A stretch of 22,442 nt of DNA. Source: an uncultured Eggerthellaceae bacterium. Its GTDB lineage: Bacteria; Actinomycetota; Coriobacteriia; Coriobacteriales; Eggerthellaceae. Below, piece after piece: positions 13,916-20,506 of this stretch (the first letter of the stretch is position 1; every line of letters begins with the position of its first letter). Where the stretch lies: positions 1 to 22,442 of the forward strand of contig CAUEBO010000045.1 in assembly GCA_958454405.1 (NCBI GenBank), written 5' to 3'. The notes below the pieces were generated by a model. That model saw only the letters and a list, made by a program, of their open reading frames with translations. It was not told the DNA's origin and searched no databases. The translations under genes were made by a program, and so were the position numbers.

Positions 13916-16135
13916 TCACTCTACCATATTTCCCCGCGGCTTGACCCATCCGAGCCAAGCGGCGGCATCCTCTTCCCTCGCGTCGATGAGCCTGATGGTG
14001 GTGCCGCCTATGCCGGCTGCCGTCCTCGCATTGATTGTAGCCGTCCGTGCACGGCGCTGGAACGGGTTCGTCTTCGTGTAGCCGAACTGTATCTTCCTGC
14101 GCGGGAAGCTGATGGTCTCGCGCGAGAAGCCACCGTTGCTCACCTGCATGAAGCGGCGGTTGTACGCGAAGCCCGAGCCGCGGAACCACAGCACGGCGCC
14201 CACCGCGTCCAGCACGAGCAGGACGAAGCACAGCGCGTAGCCGATGACGGCGCCCGTGTTCGCGAACGACAGCACCATGGCGTCCTCCGACGACAGGGAG
14301 GGGTCGACGAACACGTTGACCGCGATCTGCACGACAGCGATCAGCACGGCCAGCCAGAACCCGGAACCCTGGATGATGCAGCGGCGGATGACGGCGCGGC
14401 GCAGCGCCACCTTGGCCACCGGGACGTTCTCGGACGGCACGTCGGCGAATTCGGGGATGATGCCGGCGAGTATCTCGGGCACGCGATCGAGCTTCACGAA
14501 GGGATGGATGATCAGGCCCCGCTGGTTGAGCCCGCTCTGCTGCTGTTCGCTGCCTTCTTCCACCGCATCGATCTTGCCGAGGGACAGCTCGCAGTATCCC
14601 AGCAGGCGGCGGACGAAGCTCTGCTTCACCACCACGGACTGCACGCGATCGACGTCGACGCCCTGGAACCGGTGCTGCAGAAGGCCATGCTCAACTTCGA
14701 TGCGGTTGGCGCGGCGGCAGGCGCGGAAGCCGCCGTACGATATGCAGGAGCCCACGGCCGAGATCAGCCAGAGCACGATGGCCGCGACCACGAACGCGGC
14801 GACGCCGGCCGCGATGACGTTGCCGCCGAACAGCCGGGCGCCCACCGCGGTCACGTTGCCCACCACAGGATCGAGCGAGCCGAACAGGATGGGCACGATC
14901 TGGCCTGCGAACTGGGCGACCGCGCCGAAGATGCCGAGCACCACCACGAGGAAGGCCGTGTTGTTCGACAGTCCCGTGAAGACGAGTTCCTTGTTGGACA
15001 TGCCGTACTCGTAGACCACCTGCCCGGTATCCACCGCGCCGCCGCCGAACACGCCGCGCACGTCCTGCCATATCTCGGCCGGAGCGTCCAGCACGTTGCC
15101 GTGCGCGAGCGGCGCAGATCCGGGAATCGCCGCGGCCTGCGCGGAAGCGCCGGGAGCCGCCTGCCCGGATGCGGCGGGCACGGAACCGCTCCGCACCGCC
15201 GTCTGGTACTGCTTGCGGGCGAACAGCTCGCGGCGCAGCTCCTCGGCCTGGGTTTTCTGCACGTACGGAACGGTGACGGCCTTGTTCGACGCGCCTCCCG
15301 CCGTGTCGATGCTCACCGTGCACACGCCGAAGATGCGCTGGAGGAGCGAAGCGCGCTGGTCCACCGACTGGATGCGCTGGTAGGGCACGTGCACGCGCTT
15401 CTTGTTGAAGATGCCCCGGTAGAGGTTGAACTCCTCGGGACCCAGCTCGTAGTAGAGGTGCTTGTAGGCCACCACCTGGTAGGCGGCCGTCAGGCCCACC
15501 ACCACCACGAACAAAAGCACGATGACGCCGACGACTACCATGAGCTCGGAGATATCGCTGCGCGACAACGATTCTCCTTCGGCCAGCGCGCCCACAAAGG
15601 CCGAGAAGCCCGAGAAGAACATGATGACGAGCAGCATGAACGCCGTGCTCAAGCTGCCCAGCCAGATGTAGCTGTGGTGCACGTGCCGGCGCACGGGCTG
15701 GTCGGCGGGAGCCCCTTGGGGCGCCTGCGGCCAGCCAGTTGCAGGCTGGGGCGCGCTTTGCGGGCAGCCGGTGGGCTGAGGTTGCGGGATCGCTTGATAA
15801 GGCGCAGCGCAGGAGGCCCCGGGCTGAGGCTGGGGCTGCGGGACCGCGCCGGGTTGGGGCGCTCCCTGCGGATAGCCGCCCGGCTGGGGAGCGCTTTGCG
15901 GGTACGGCACGCCGGGCTGGGGCGCAGCGTGCGAGGGCTGCTGCGCGTATCCGGGATACGGCTGGGGCGGCTGGGGCGCCCCAGGGGGCGCAACGTGCGG
16001 AACTCCAGGCTGAGGCTGGGGCTGCGCAGGTTGCTGAGGTTGCTGCTGCGCAGGTTGCTGCTGGGGCGGCTGAACGGGTTGCTGCGGCGGCTGCGGCGGC
16101 TCGCCGGGCTGGGGCTGCCGGTACTGGTCTTCCAT
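13916..16135 (-). CDS. Large bPH2-domain (DUF304/YdbT-like) membrane protein with Pro/Gln-rich N-terminus
   Basis: 739 aa. Residues 1-148 are Pro/Gln-rich with many PQPG and APQPG units, probably a disordered cytoplasmic tail. Paired transmembrane segments (about 155-183 and 198-223) precede a bacterial PH-like domain (KHLYYELGPEEFNLYRGIF, then PYQRIQSVDQR). The hydrophobic-pair plus bPH2 unit repeats twice more toward the C-terminus, for example HGLLQHRFQGVDVDRVQSV and SFPRRKIQFGYT, giving three units in all, as in YdbT-type proteins. The ATG at 16133-16135 has AGGAGG 7 bases upstream and overlaps the upstream TGA by one base (TGATG). Bacillus subtilis also has a small-plus-large pair (ydbS-ydbT); the biochemical role is not established. 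Confidence 0.88.
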   Translation of the reverse strand: MEDQYRQPQPGEPPQPPQQPVQPPQQQPAQQQPQQPAQPQPQPGVPHVAPPGAPQPPQPYPGYAQQPSHAAPQPGVPYPQSAPQPGGYPQGAPQPGAVPQPQPQPGASCAAPYQAIPQPQPTGCPQSAPQPATGWPQAPQGAPADQPVRRHVHHSYIWLGSLSTAFMLLVIMFFSGFSAFVGALAEGESLSRSDISELMVVVGVIVLLFVVVVGLTAAYQVVAYKHLYYELGPEEFNLYRGIFNKKRVHVPYQRIQSVDQRASLLQRIFGVCTVSIDTAGGASNKAVTVPYVQKTQAEELRRELFARKQYQTAVRSGSVPAASGQAAPGASAQAAAIPGSAPLAHGNVLDAPAEIWQDVRGVFGGGAVDTGQVVYEYGMSNKELVFTGLSNNTAFLVVVLGIFGAVAQFAGQIVPILFGSLDPVVGNVTAVGARLFGGNVIAAGVAAFVVAAIVLWLISAVGSCISYGGFRACRRANRIEVEHGLLQHRFQGVDVDRVQSVVVKQSFVRRLLGYCELSLGKIDAVEEGSEQQQSGLNQRGLIIHPFVKLDRVPEILAGIIPEFADVPSENVPVAKVALRRAVIRRCIIQGSGFWLAVLIAVVQIAVNVFVDPSLSSEDAMVLSFANTGAVIGYALCFVLLVLDAVGAVLWFRGSGFAYNRRFMQVSNGGFSRETISFPRRKIQFGYTKTNPFQRRARTATINARTAAGIGGTTIRLIDAREEDAAAWLGWVKPRGNMVE

Positions 16136-16623
16136 CACACGTCCTCCTGGGCGAGGCGCGCGAGCTCGGCGGCGCGATCGCGCAGCTGCTCGGCCTCTTC
16201 GATGCCGAGGCCTGGGATCTCGTGCTCGCCAGCAGCCGTCGCAACGGTCACGCTCGACAGGCCGAAGGCGCGCAGAACGGGCCCCTGGCGCGTGTCGGTG
16301 TTCTGCACGCGGATGAACGGGATGATGAAGCGCTTGCGCCAGACGATGCCGCGCGCGATGTCCAGATAATCGTCAGAAAGCTCGTAGCGCCAGCGCATGT
16401 GGCGGATGGGCGGCAGGACGACCAGCCACACGACCAGGGCAATCGCGTACACGATCACGATGGCAGCCAGCACAGCGAGCACCCATCCCGCAGGCTCCAC
16501 CGCCATGGCGATGGCGAACGGGATGAAGCAGCACAGGAACACGATGGTGACCCAGATGGCGTCGTTGATGCGCCACACGTTCTTGATCTTCGGGTTGAGC
16601 TGGTTTGTCGGCAGGTCTCTCAT
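16135..16623 (-). CDS. Small bPH2-domain (DUF304/YdbS-like) membrane protein
   Basis: 162 aa: a short cytoplasmic N-terminus, two transmembrane segments (about 22-42 and 46-71), then one bacterial PH-like domain (about 76-150) with the typical YELSDDYLDIARGIVWRKR and PFIRVQNTDTRQGP. It is the first gene of the envelope block. The ATG at 16621-16623 is preceded by GAAGGAC. Its stop overlaps the next start by one base, which argues that the two products act together, as for YdbS and YdbT. An extended -10 promoter and a palindrome lie about 50 bases upstream. Confidence 0.9.
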   Translation of the reverse strand: MRDLPTNQLNPKIKNVWRINDAIWVTIVFLCCFIPFAIAMAVEPAGWVLAVLAAIVIVYAIALVVWLVVLPPIRHMRWRYELSDDYLDIARGIVWRKRFIIPFIRVQNTDTRQGPVLRAFGLSSVTVATAAGEHEIPGLGIEEAEQLRDRAAELARLAQEDV

Positions 16624-16663
16624 AGTCGTCCTTCACTCGCTCGACGTGCGTATCGACATGCAT

Positions 16664-16675
16664 ATGAACGTTCAT
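16664..16675. promoter_or_regulatory. Perfect palindrome ATGAACGTTCAT, candidate operator
   Basis: A 12-bp perfect palindrome overlapping the 3' end of the -10 of the envelope block promoter by two bases. Its position over the transcription start fits a repressor site. Confidence 0.45.
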
Positions 16676-16682
16676 GATACCA
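16674..16682 (-). promoter_or_regulatory. Extended -10 promoter of the envelope block
   Basis: On the minus strand TGG precedes TATCAT (5 of 6 matches). No -35 is recognised. Transcription would start near 16667, about 44 bases before the first bPH2 gene. Confidence 0.45.
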
Positions 16683-16840
16683 GAGCGCATCGAATCGCGC
16701 GTTCGCCCGGCAGCTTTGTTGCAAGGTTTTTGCGTTCAACCCGCCTGGGCGCTTTTTTCGGCGCCTGCGAGCGCGGGCCTTCGGCGAGATTGCGTCCGGC
16801 GGACGCGCATCCCGCAGGCGGGCGCGCATCGGCTTCGGAA

Positions 16841-16869
16841 ACTGCGCATTCGGGCGCGGTTTTGCCCAC
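16841..16869 (-). repeat. Repeat core copy A (diverged)
   Basis: Its reverse complement matches copy B at 22 of 29 bases, including a shared CGAATGCGCAGT. It has the same orientation as copy C, and both are preceded by similar GCGSATCGGC sequence and followed on the plus strand by an ATGGCG...GGCTGGTCTT flank. Confidence 0.6.
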
Positions 16870-16970
16870 TCCCGCTTTCTCCGCCGTCAAACCGCCTTTG
16901 CCACGGTCCTGTCCGATCCGCCTCCATGGCGCCGGCTGGTCTTTTCGGAAGCATCCGGCCCCAATCGCGA

Positions 16971-17000
16971 ATGACCGAAAACGCGGTCGAATGCGCAGTC
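16971..17000 (+). repeat. Repeat core copy B
   Basis: 30-bp core beginning ATGACCGAAAACGCGG. Its reverse complement recurs as copy C at 17086-17115 with 28 of 30 identical bases and 85 bases between them, so B and C could also form a long stem. Confidence 0.8.
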
Positions 17001-17085
17001 GTCGAGCACAAAACCGGGCACGCGGATTCCGCGACCAGGCGTTTTGCGCGACCAAGGCGCGCGAAGGGCGCGGATCGGCCTTGCA

Positions 17086-17115
17086 GACTGCACATTCGAC
17101 CGCATTTTCGGTCAT
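17086..17115 (-). repeat. Repeat core copy C
   Basis: Inverted partner of copy B. The two differences are both C/T. Downstream on the plus strand, ATGGCGGCTGGTCTT (17131-17145) repeats directly the ATGGCG-CC-GGCTGGTCTT at 16925-16943. Confidence 0.8.
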
Positions 17116-17390
17116 TTCTGATTTCGCCCGATGGCGGCTGGTCTTCGAGAAGAACTCGCTCCCTTTGCGAGAACGCCCCCATTCGCCCGGCAGCGAGCGG
17201 ATCAGCTCGAAAGCCTGCGTGCATCGGTGCGCGTCAACGGTGGTTTCGCCCGCTCCCCGCTTCCCCTTGTCGGAAGGTGCCGCGCGGGACCCGCGCGGGC
17301 GGGCGCCGCCTTGGGTGCGGGGGCGGACGGCAGCGTGCACCTTTCCCGCTGCCCGGCCTGCGCGTGTGAGATTCGAGGAGGACGGCCGCG

Positions 17391-17401
17391 TGCGGTATAC
17401 T
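17391..17401 (+). promoter_or_regulatory. Putative promoter motif TGCGGTATACT of the yqeY-like gene
   Basis: Contains TATACT (5 of 6) as a -10. Transcription would start near 17408, 66 bases before the ATG. The same 11 bases occur exactly at 19387-19397 on the other strand, upstream of another gene. Confidence 0.55.
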
Positions 17402-17473
17402 CGAGGGCGAACGGCGAAACGAGCGAATCGAATGACGCGGATGCGCGATGAGCGCGAAGGAAGCGAGGCAACC

Positions 17474-17917
17474 ATGCGCTACGATGAGTTGAAAGACGAG
17501 ATCAAAGCCGCCATGAAGGCGAAGGACAAAGTGCGTCTCTCCATCCTCCGCCAAGTGCACGGCGAGATAAAGAACATCGAGGTGAACGAGCGCCGCGCCA
17601 TCGAGGACGCGGACGTGGACGCCATGCTCAAGCGGCTGATCAAGCAGACGAAGGAAACGCTCGACGGCTCCATCAAGGCAAACAACGACCAGGAGCGCAC
17701 CGACACGCTGACCGAGCAGGTGTCCATTCTGGAAAGCTACCTGCCCAAGCAGGTGTCCGGAGACGAGCTGTCGGCCCTCATCGCCGAGGTGCTGGACGAG
17801 ACCGGCGCCTCCACGAAGAAGGACATGGGCCGCGTGATGGGCGCTCTCACGCAGAAGACCGGCGGCAACTTCGACAAGGCGGAGGCCGCCAAGCAGCTGG
17901 GCCAGCGCTTGGCGTAG
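17474..17917 (+). CDS. YqeY/GatB-domain protein
   Basis: 147 aa, the usual length of YqeY proteins. The sequence MRYDELKDEIKAAMKAKDKVRLSILRQV, SYLPKQVSGDELSALIAEV and KDMGRVMGALTQKTGGNFD covers the conserved family blocks from end to end. The domain resembles the C-terminal tail domain of GatB, the tRNA-dependent amidotransferase subunit that contacts tRNA; the role of stand-alone YqeY is not settled. The ATG at 17474 has GCGAGG seven bases upstream; an in-frame ATG at 17431 would add a non-family stretch. It is monocistronic, with its own promoter and terminator. Confidence 0.94.
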   Translation: MRYDELKDEIKAAMKAKDKVRLSILRQVHGEIKNIEVNERRAIEDADVDAMLKRLIKQTKETLDGSIKANNDQERTDTLTEQVSILESYLPKQVSGDELSALIAEVLDETGASTKKDMGRVMGALTQKTGGNFDKAEAAKQLGQRLA

Positions 17918-17943
17918 ACGAGGCGCTCCGATCGCGTGAAAAC

Positions 17944-17969
17944 GGAAGGCGGGCCGAAGCCCGCCTTCC
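17944..17969. terminator. Bidirectional terminator between yqeY-like and Pro/Gln-rich genes
   Basis: Perfect 11-bp stem (17944-17954 with 17959-17969) with loop CGAA; on the minus strand the loop reads TTCG, a stable tetraloop. On the minus strand it is followed by GTTTTC, on the plus strand by TGCGTTTC. The two genes converge on it. Confidence 0.8.
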
Positions 17970-18008
17970 TGCGTTTCATGCGCTTGTCAGCGTAGCCAGG
18001 CGCCTGGA

Positions 18009-19325
18009 TCAGTACAGGCCGAACAGGTAGTCCAGCTCGTCGCTCCACGCATCCTCGTCGATGACCCAGGTGCCGTCCTGCTTGGTGAACTCGATGCTCA
18101 CGTAGCTCGTGGTCATGTCCGTGGACGCGTCCATGACGCGCTGGAATATCTGGCCGACGCTGGCCATTGCGGCAGCTTCGTCCGAAGTGGCTATCTCGCC
18201 CGCGTCGACGGCCGCCTGGGTTTCGTTGTAGAACGCCCGGGAGAATTCATACGCGTCGCGCAGCGTCACGTCCGCGTACACCGTGCCGGTATCGCTGTAG
18301 CCGTATGCGCCGTCCAGCTCGTAGTCGAAATCGGCGAGCATCCACTCGGCGAACGACACGGGATCCACGCCCAGATCGGTCAGGCTGTACCCGCTGCTGT
18401 CGGCCAGGCTCTCGTCAAGCTCGGCGGCAAGCTGCTGCACGAAGGGGCCGTCCTTGTCCTTGAGCTCGTCCAGGCGCGCGCTGGCAGCGGCCTCGAGCGC
18501 GGCCTCGTCCTCGTCGAGCGACGAAGAGCTGTCCGAACCGCTGGACGAGGAGCTGATCGCGCCGGAAGAAGACGACGACGGCGTCGTGGAGTCGATCGCA
18601 TCGAGAAAGCCGGCGCAGCCCACCATCATGCCCAGGATGAACCAGATCACAGCGAACACGATGCCCACGATGCCGCATATCTTGGCGGCAGTGGTCTTGC
18701 CGTTCTTCCCGGCTTCCTTCACGGCCTTCGACGCCAGGACGATGGCGACGATGCCGAGCACGATGCCCACGATGGGGAATCCGGAAAGCAGGATTGCCAA
18801 GATGCCGCAGACAAGCGCGCCGATGGCCTTGCCGCTGCTGGCTTGGGTGGGCTGATACGGCGGCTGGGGTTGGCTGTAGCCGGGCACGGGAGGCTGACCG
18901 TAGCCGGTCGGCTGTTGCCCGGGCTGCTGGGGATAGCCGGAAGAAGGCTGGCCGTACGCCTGCGTGGGCTGCCCCGTGAAGCCTGCCGGCTGCTGGTACG
19001 CATCCGGAGCGGTGGGCTGCATGGGCTGGGTGGGAGCGGGCGACGCAGGGGTTTGCGGCGGCATCGCGGGCTGCTGCGGCATCACGGGCTGCGACGCCGG
19101 CCCGGGGGCGGGCACGGGCACTGCGGCGCCTGCGGGGACAACAGGCGGCTCAACCGGCGAAGCGGGCTCGGCCGAAGCGGGCTCGGCGGGCTCGGCCGGA
19201 GCAGCAGGAGCAGCGGGCTCGGCGGGCTGTCCGACGGCAGCGGCGTCCGGCTGCTGCTGTGAGGCGTCGGATGCGGGCTGTTCGGGCTCCGACGCCGGCT
19301 GATTGGGCTTGTGCTGATCGTCCAT
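18009..19325 (-). CDS. DUF4190-like membrane protein with Pro/Gln-rich tail, unknown function
   Basis: 438 aa. Residues 1-163 are Pro/Gln/Ala-rich and probably disordered in the cytoplasm, with GYPQQPGQQPTGYGQPP-type repeats near the membrane. A hydrophobic hairpin (about 165-200, GALVCGILAILLSG and PIVGIVLGIVAIVLASKA) plus a third segment (about 215-238) match the DUF4190 pattern. A Ser-rich linker (249-270) then leads to an extracytoplasmic domain (about 271-438) of no family I can name. The ATG at 19323-19325 has GAGGA at good spacing. It appears monocistronic: promoter motif at 19387-19397, terminator at 17944-17969. The overall plan resembles many Actinomycetota envelope proteins. Confidence 0.8.
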   Translation of the reverse strand: MDDQHKPNQPASEPEQPASDASQQQPDAAAVGQPAEPAAPAAPAEPAEPASAEPASPVEPPVVPAGAAVPVPAPGPASQPVMPQQPAMPPQTPASPAPTQPMQPTAPDAYQQPAGFTGQPTQAYGQPSSGYPQQPGQQPTGYGQPPVPGYSQPQPPYQPTQASSGKAIGALVCGILAILLSGFPIVGIVLGIVAIVLASKAVKEAGKNGKTTAAKICGIVGIVFAVIWFILGMMVGCAGFLDAIDSTTPSSSSSGAISSSSSGSDSSSSLDEDEAALEAAASARLDELKDKDGPFVQQLAAELDESLADSSGYSLTDLGVDPVSFAEWMLADFDYELDGAYGYSDTGTVYADVTLRDAYEFSRAFYNETQAAVDAGEIATSDEAAAMASVGQIFQRVMDASTDMTTSYVSIEFTKQDGTWVIDEDAWSDELDYLFGLY

Positions 19326-19386
19326 AGTTCAATCCTCACCGTGGTCAACGGTGCCTGCTAAGCAACCGTGCTGAATAGATGAGTCC

Positions 19387-19397
19387 AGTATACCGCA
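19387..19397 (-). promoter_or_regulatory. Putative promoter motif TGCGGTATACT of the Pro/Gln-rich gene
   Basis: Minus-strand copy identical over 11 bases to that at 17391-17401, containing TATACT as -10, with transcription expected near 19380 and the ATG at 19325. Confidence 0.55.
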
Positions 19398-19401
19398 ATG
19401 C

Positions 19402-19433
19402 AAGCGAAGGGCCGCGCTTCGCGGCCCTCGCTT
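19402..19433 (-). terminator. Probable cydAB terminator hairpin
   Basis: Arms 19402-19414 and 19421-19433 pair along about 12 positions with one bulged A. It starts 34 bases after the cydB stop codon. T-runs are weak on the minus strand. Confidence 0.6.
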
Positions 19434-19466
19434 CCACTGTTTTTACCGTGCGCAACCGCGACAGAA

Positions 19467-20504
19467 TCAGTAGTGCGCCAGATCCTCGTCGCTCACCCGG
19501 CCGCGGAACGTGCGGTAGATGATCACGTGGTACACCAGCACCAGCGGCAGGCCGATGCAGGTGATGATGGTCATCCACATGAGCGTGAGCTCGGACGACG
19601 ATGCATTCATGGCCGTGAGGCTGGCGCCGATGCCATCGGCTGCGGCAACCACGAGGTTCGGGAACATCGAGGCGGCCAGAAGCCCCACCAGCATGACGGC
19701 CGAAGCCGACTGCGCGATGAACGCGCCCAGATCGCACTGCTTCTTCACGGCGAAGAACACCGACGCGCCGATGCCGGCCAGAACCAGCACCGCGAACACC
19801 CAGCGCAGCGCGGCGAGCGACGGGTCCATGGCCGGCTGGATGCCGAAATGCCCGTACACCGACAGCGCCGCGAACAGCACGAGCGCCGCTGCCTGCAGCG
19901 GAAGCCGCAGCTTGGCCGCGCGGGCTTGGAGCTCGGAAGGCTTCGGGGCCTTGAGCGCGAGCCACGTGGCGCCCTGCGCCAAGAACATCGCCAGGCCCAG
20001 CAGGCCGCACAGCAACGTGAACGGCGTCACGAGGCCGAGCAGCGGGATGCCCATGTAGTCGCCGTTGGCGTCCATGGGAATGCCCGCGTAGACGTTGCCC
20101 ACGGCCACGCCGAACAGCAGCGCCGGCAGCAGTGAGCCCACGAAGAAGCAACCGTCCCACAGCGAGCCCCATTTGGGGTCGTGCGCACGGTACTCAAGCG
20201 CCACCGCGCGCACGATCAAGCCGAACAGAACCAGCATGATGGCCAGATAGAATCCAGAGAACGTGGTGGCGTAGACCGCGGGGAACGCCGCGAACAGCGC
20301 GCCGCCGGCAGTGATCAGCCACACTTCGTTGCCGTCCCACACCGGGCCGATGCTCCTCCGCACGACGGCCTTCTCGGCATCGCCCTTGGCCACGAACGGA
20401 TACAGCACGCCGGCGCCCAGATCGAAGCCGTCCAGCACGAAGTACCCCGCGATGAGCACGAACACCAGCATGAACCACAGGCCTTGGAAGAACGTGATCT
20501 CCAT
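19467..20504 (-). CDS. cydB: Cytochrome bd quinol oxidase subunit II
   Basis: Membrane subunit of the bd-type terminal oxidase that reduces oxygen to water with quinol electrons; 345 aa, normal length. The N-terminus GLWFMLVFVLIAGYFVLDGFDLGAG and the following SIGPVWDGNEVWLITAGGALFAAFP are the diagnostic CydB sequences; about eight to nine transmembrane segments are visible. The ATG at 20502-20504 begins 2 bases after the cydA stop codon, with AAGGTGAG upstream within the end of cydA. No cydDC assembly-transporter genes lie in the window. Confidence 0.97.
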   Translation of the reverse strand: MEITFFQGLWFMLVFVLIAGYFVLDGFDLGAGVLYPFVAKGDAEKAVVRRSIGPVWDGNEVWLITAGGALFAAFPAVYATTFSGFYLAIMLVLFGLIVRAVALEYRAHDPKWGSLWDGCFFVGSLLPALLFGVAVGNVYAGIPMDANGDYMGIPLLGLVTPFTLLCGLLGLAMFLAQGATWLALKAPKPSELQARAAKLRLPLQAAALVLFAALSVYGHFGIQPAMDPSLAALRWVFAVLVLAGIGASVFFAVKKQCDLGAFIAQSASAVMLVGLLAASMFPNLVVAAADGIGASLTAMNASSSELTLMWMTIITCIGLPLVLVYHVIIYRTFRGRVSDEDLAHY

Positions 20505-20506
20505 GG

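Larger units (their letters stand above)
16624..17473. other. 850-bp divergent intergenic region with degenerate repeats
   Basis: The longest gene-free stretch in the window, between the divergent envelope block and the yqeY-like gene. Frames are open on both strands because of high GC, but none has a ribosome-binding site, a recognisable protein or consistent codon structure. It contains three copies of a 30-bp core (16841-16869, 16971-17000, 17086-17115), direct flanks (16925-16943 and 17131-17145), and promoters at each edge. Confidence 0.65.

Noticed and set aside
13781..16369. Very long plus-strand frame (862 codons) across the bPH2 and hemolysin III-like genes
   Set aside because: It is antisense to three genes with clear family motifs and has His/Arg/Ala-rich shadow composition.
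16672..17475. Long open frame (267 codons) on the minus strand across the 850-bp gap, with several shorter ones on both strands
   Set aside because: No ribosome-binding site, no recognisable domain, and it runs into the yqeY-like start; high GC keeps several frames open at once. The recurring peptide MTENAVECAV arises from the DNA repeat cores read on either strand.
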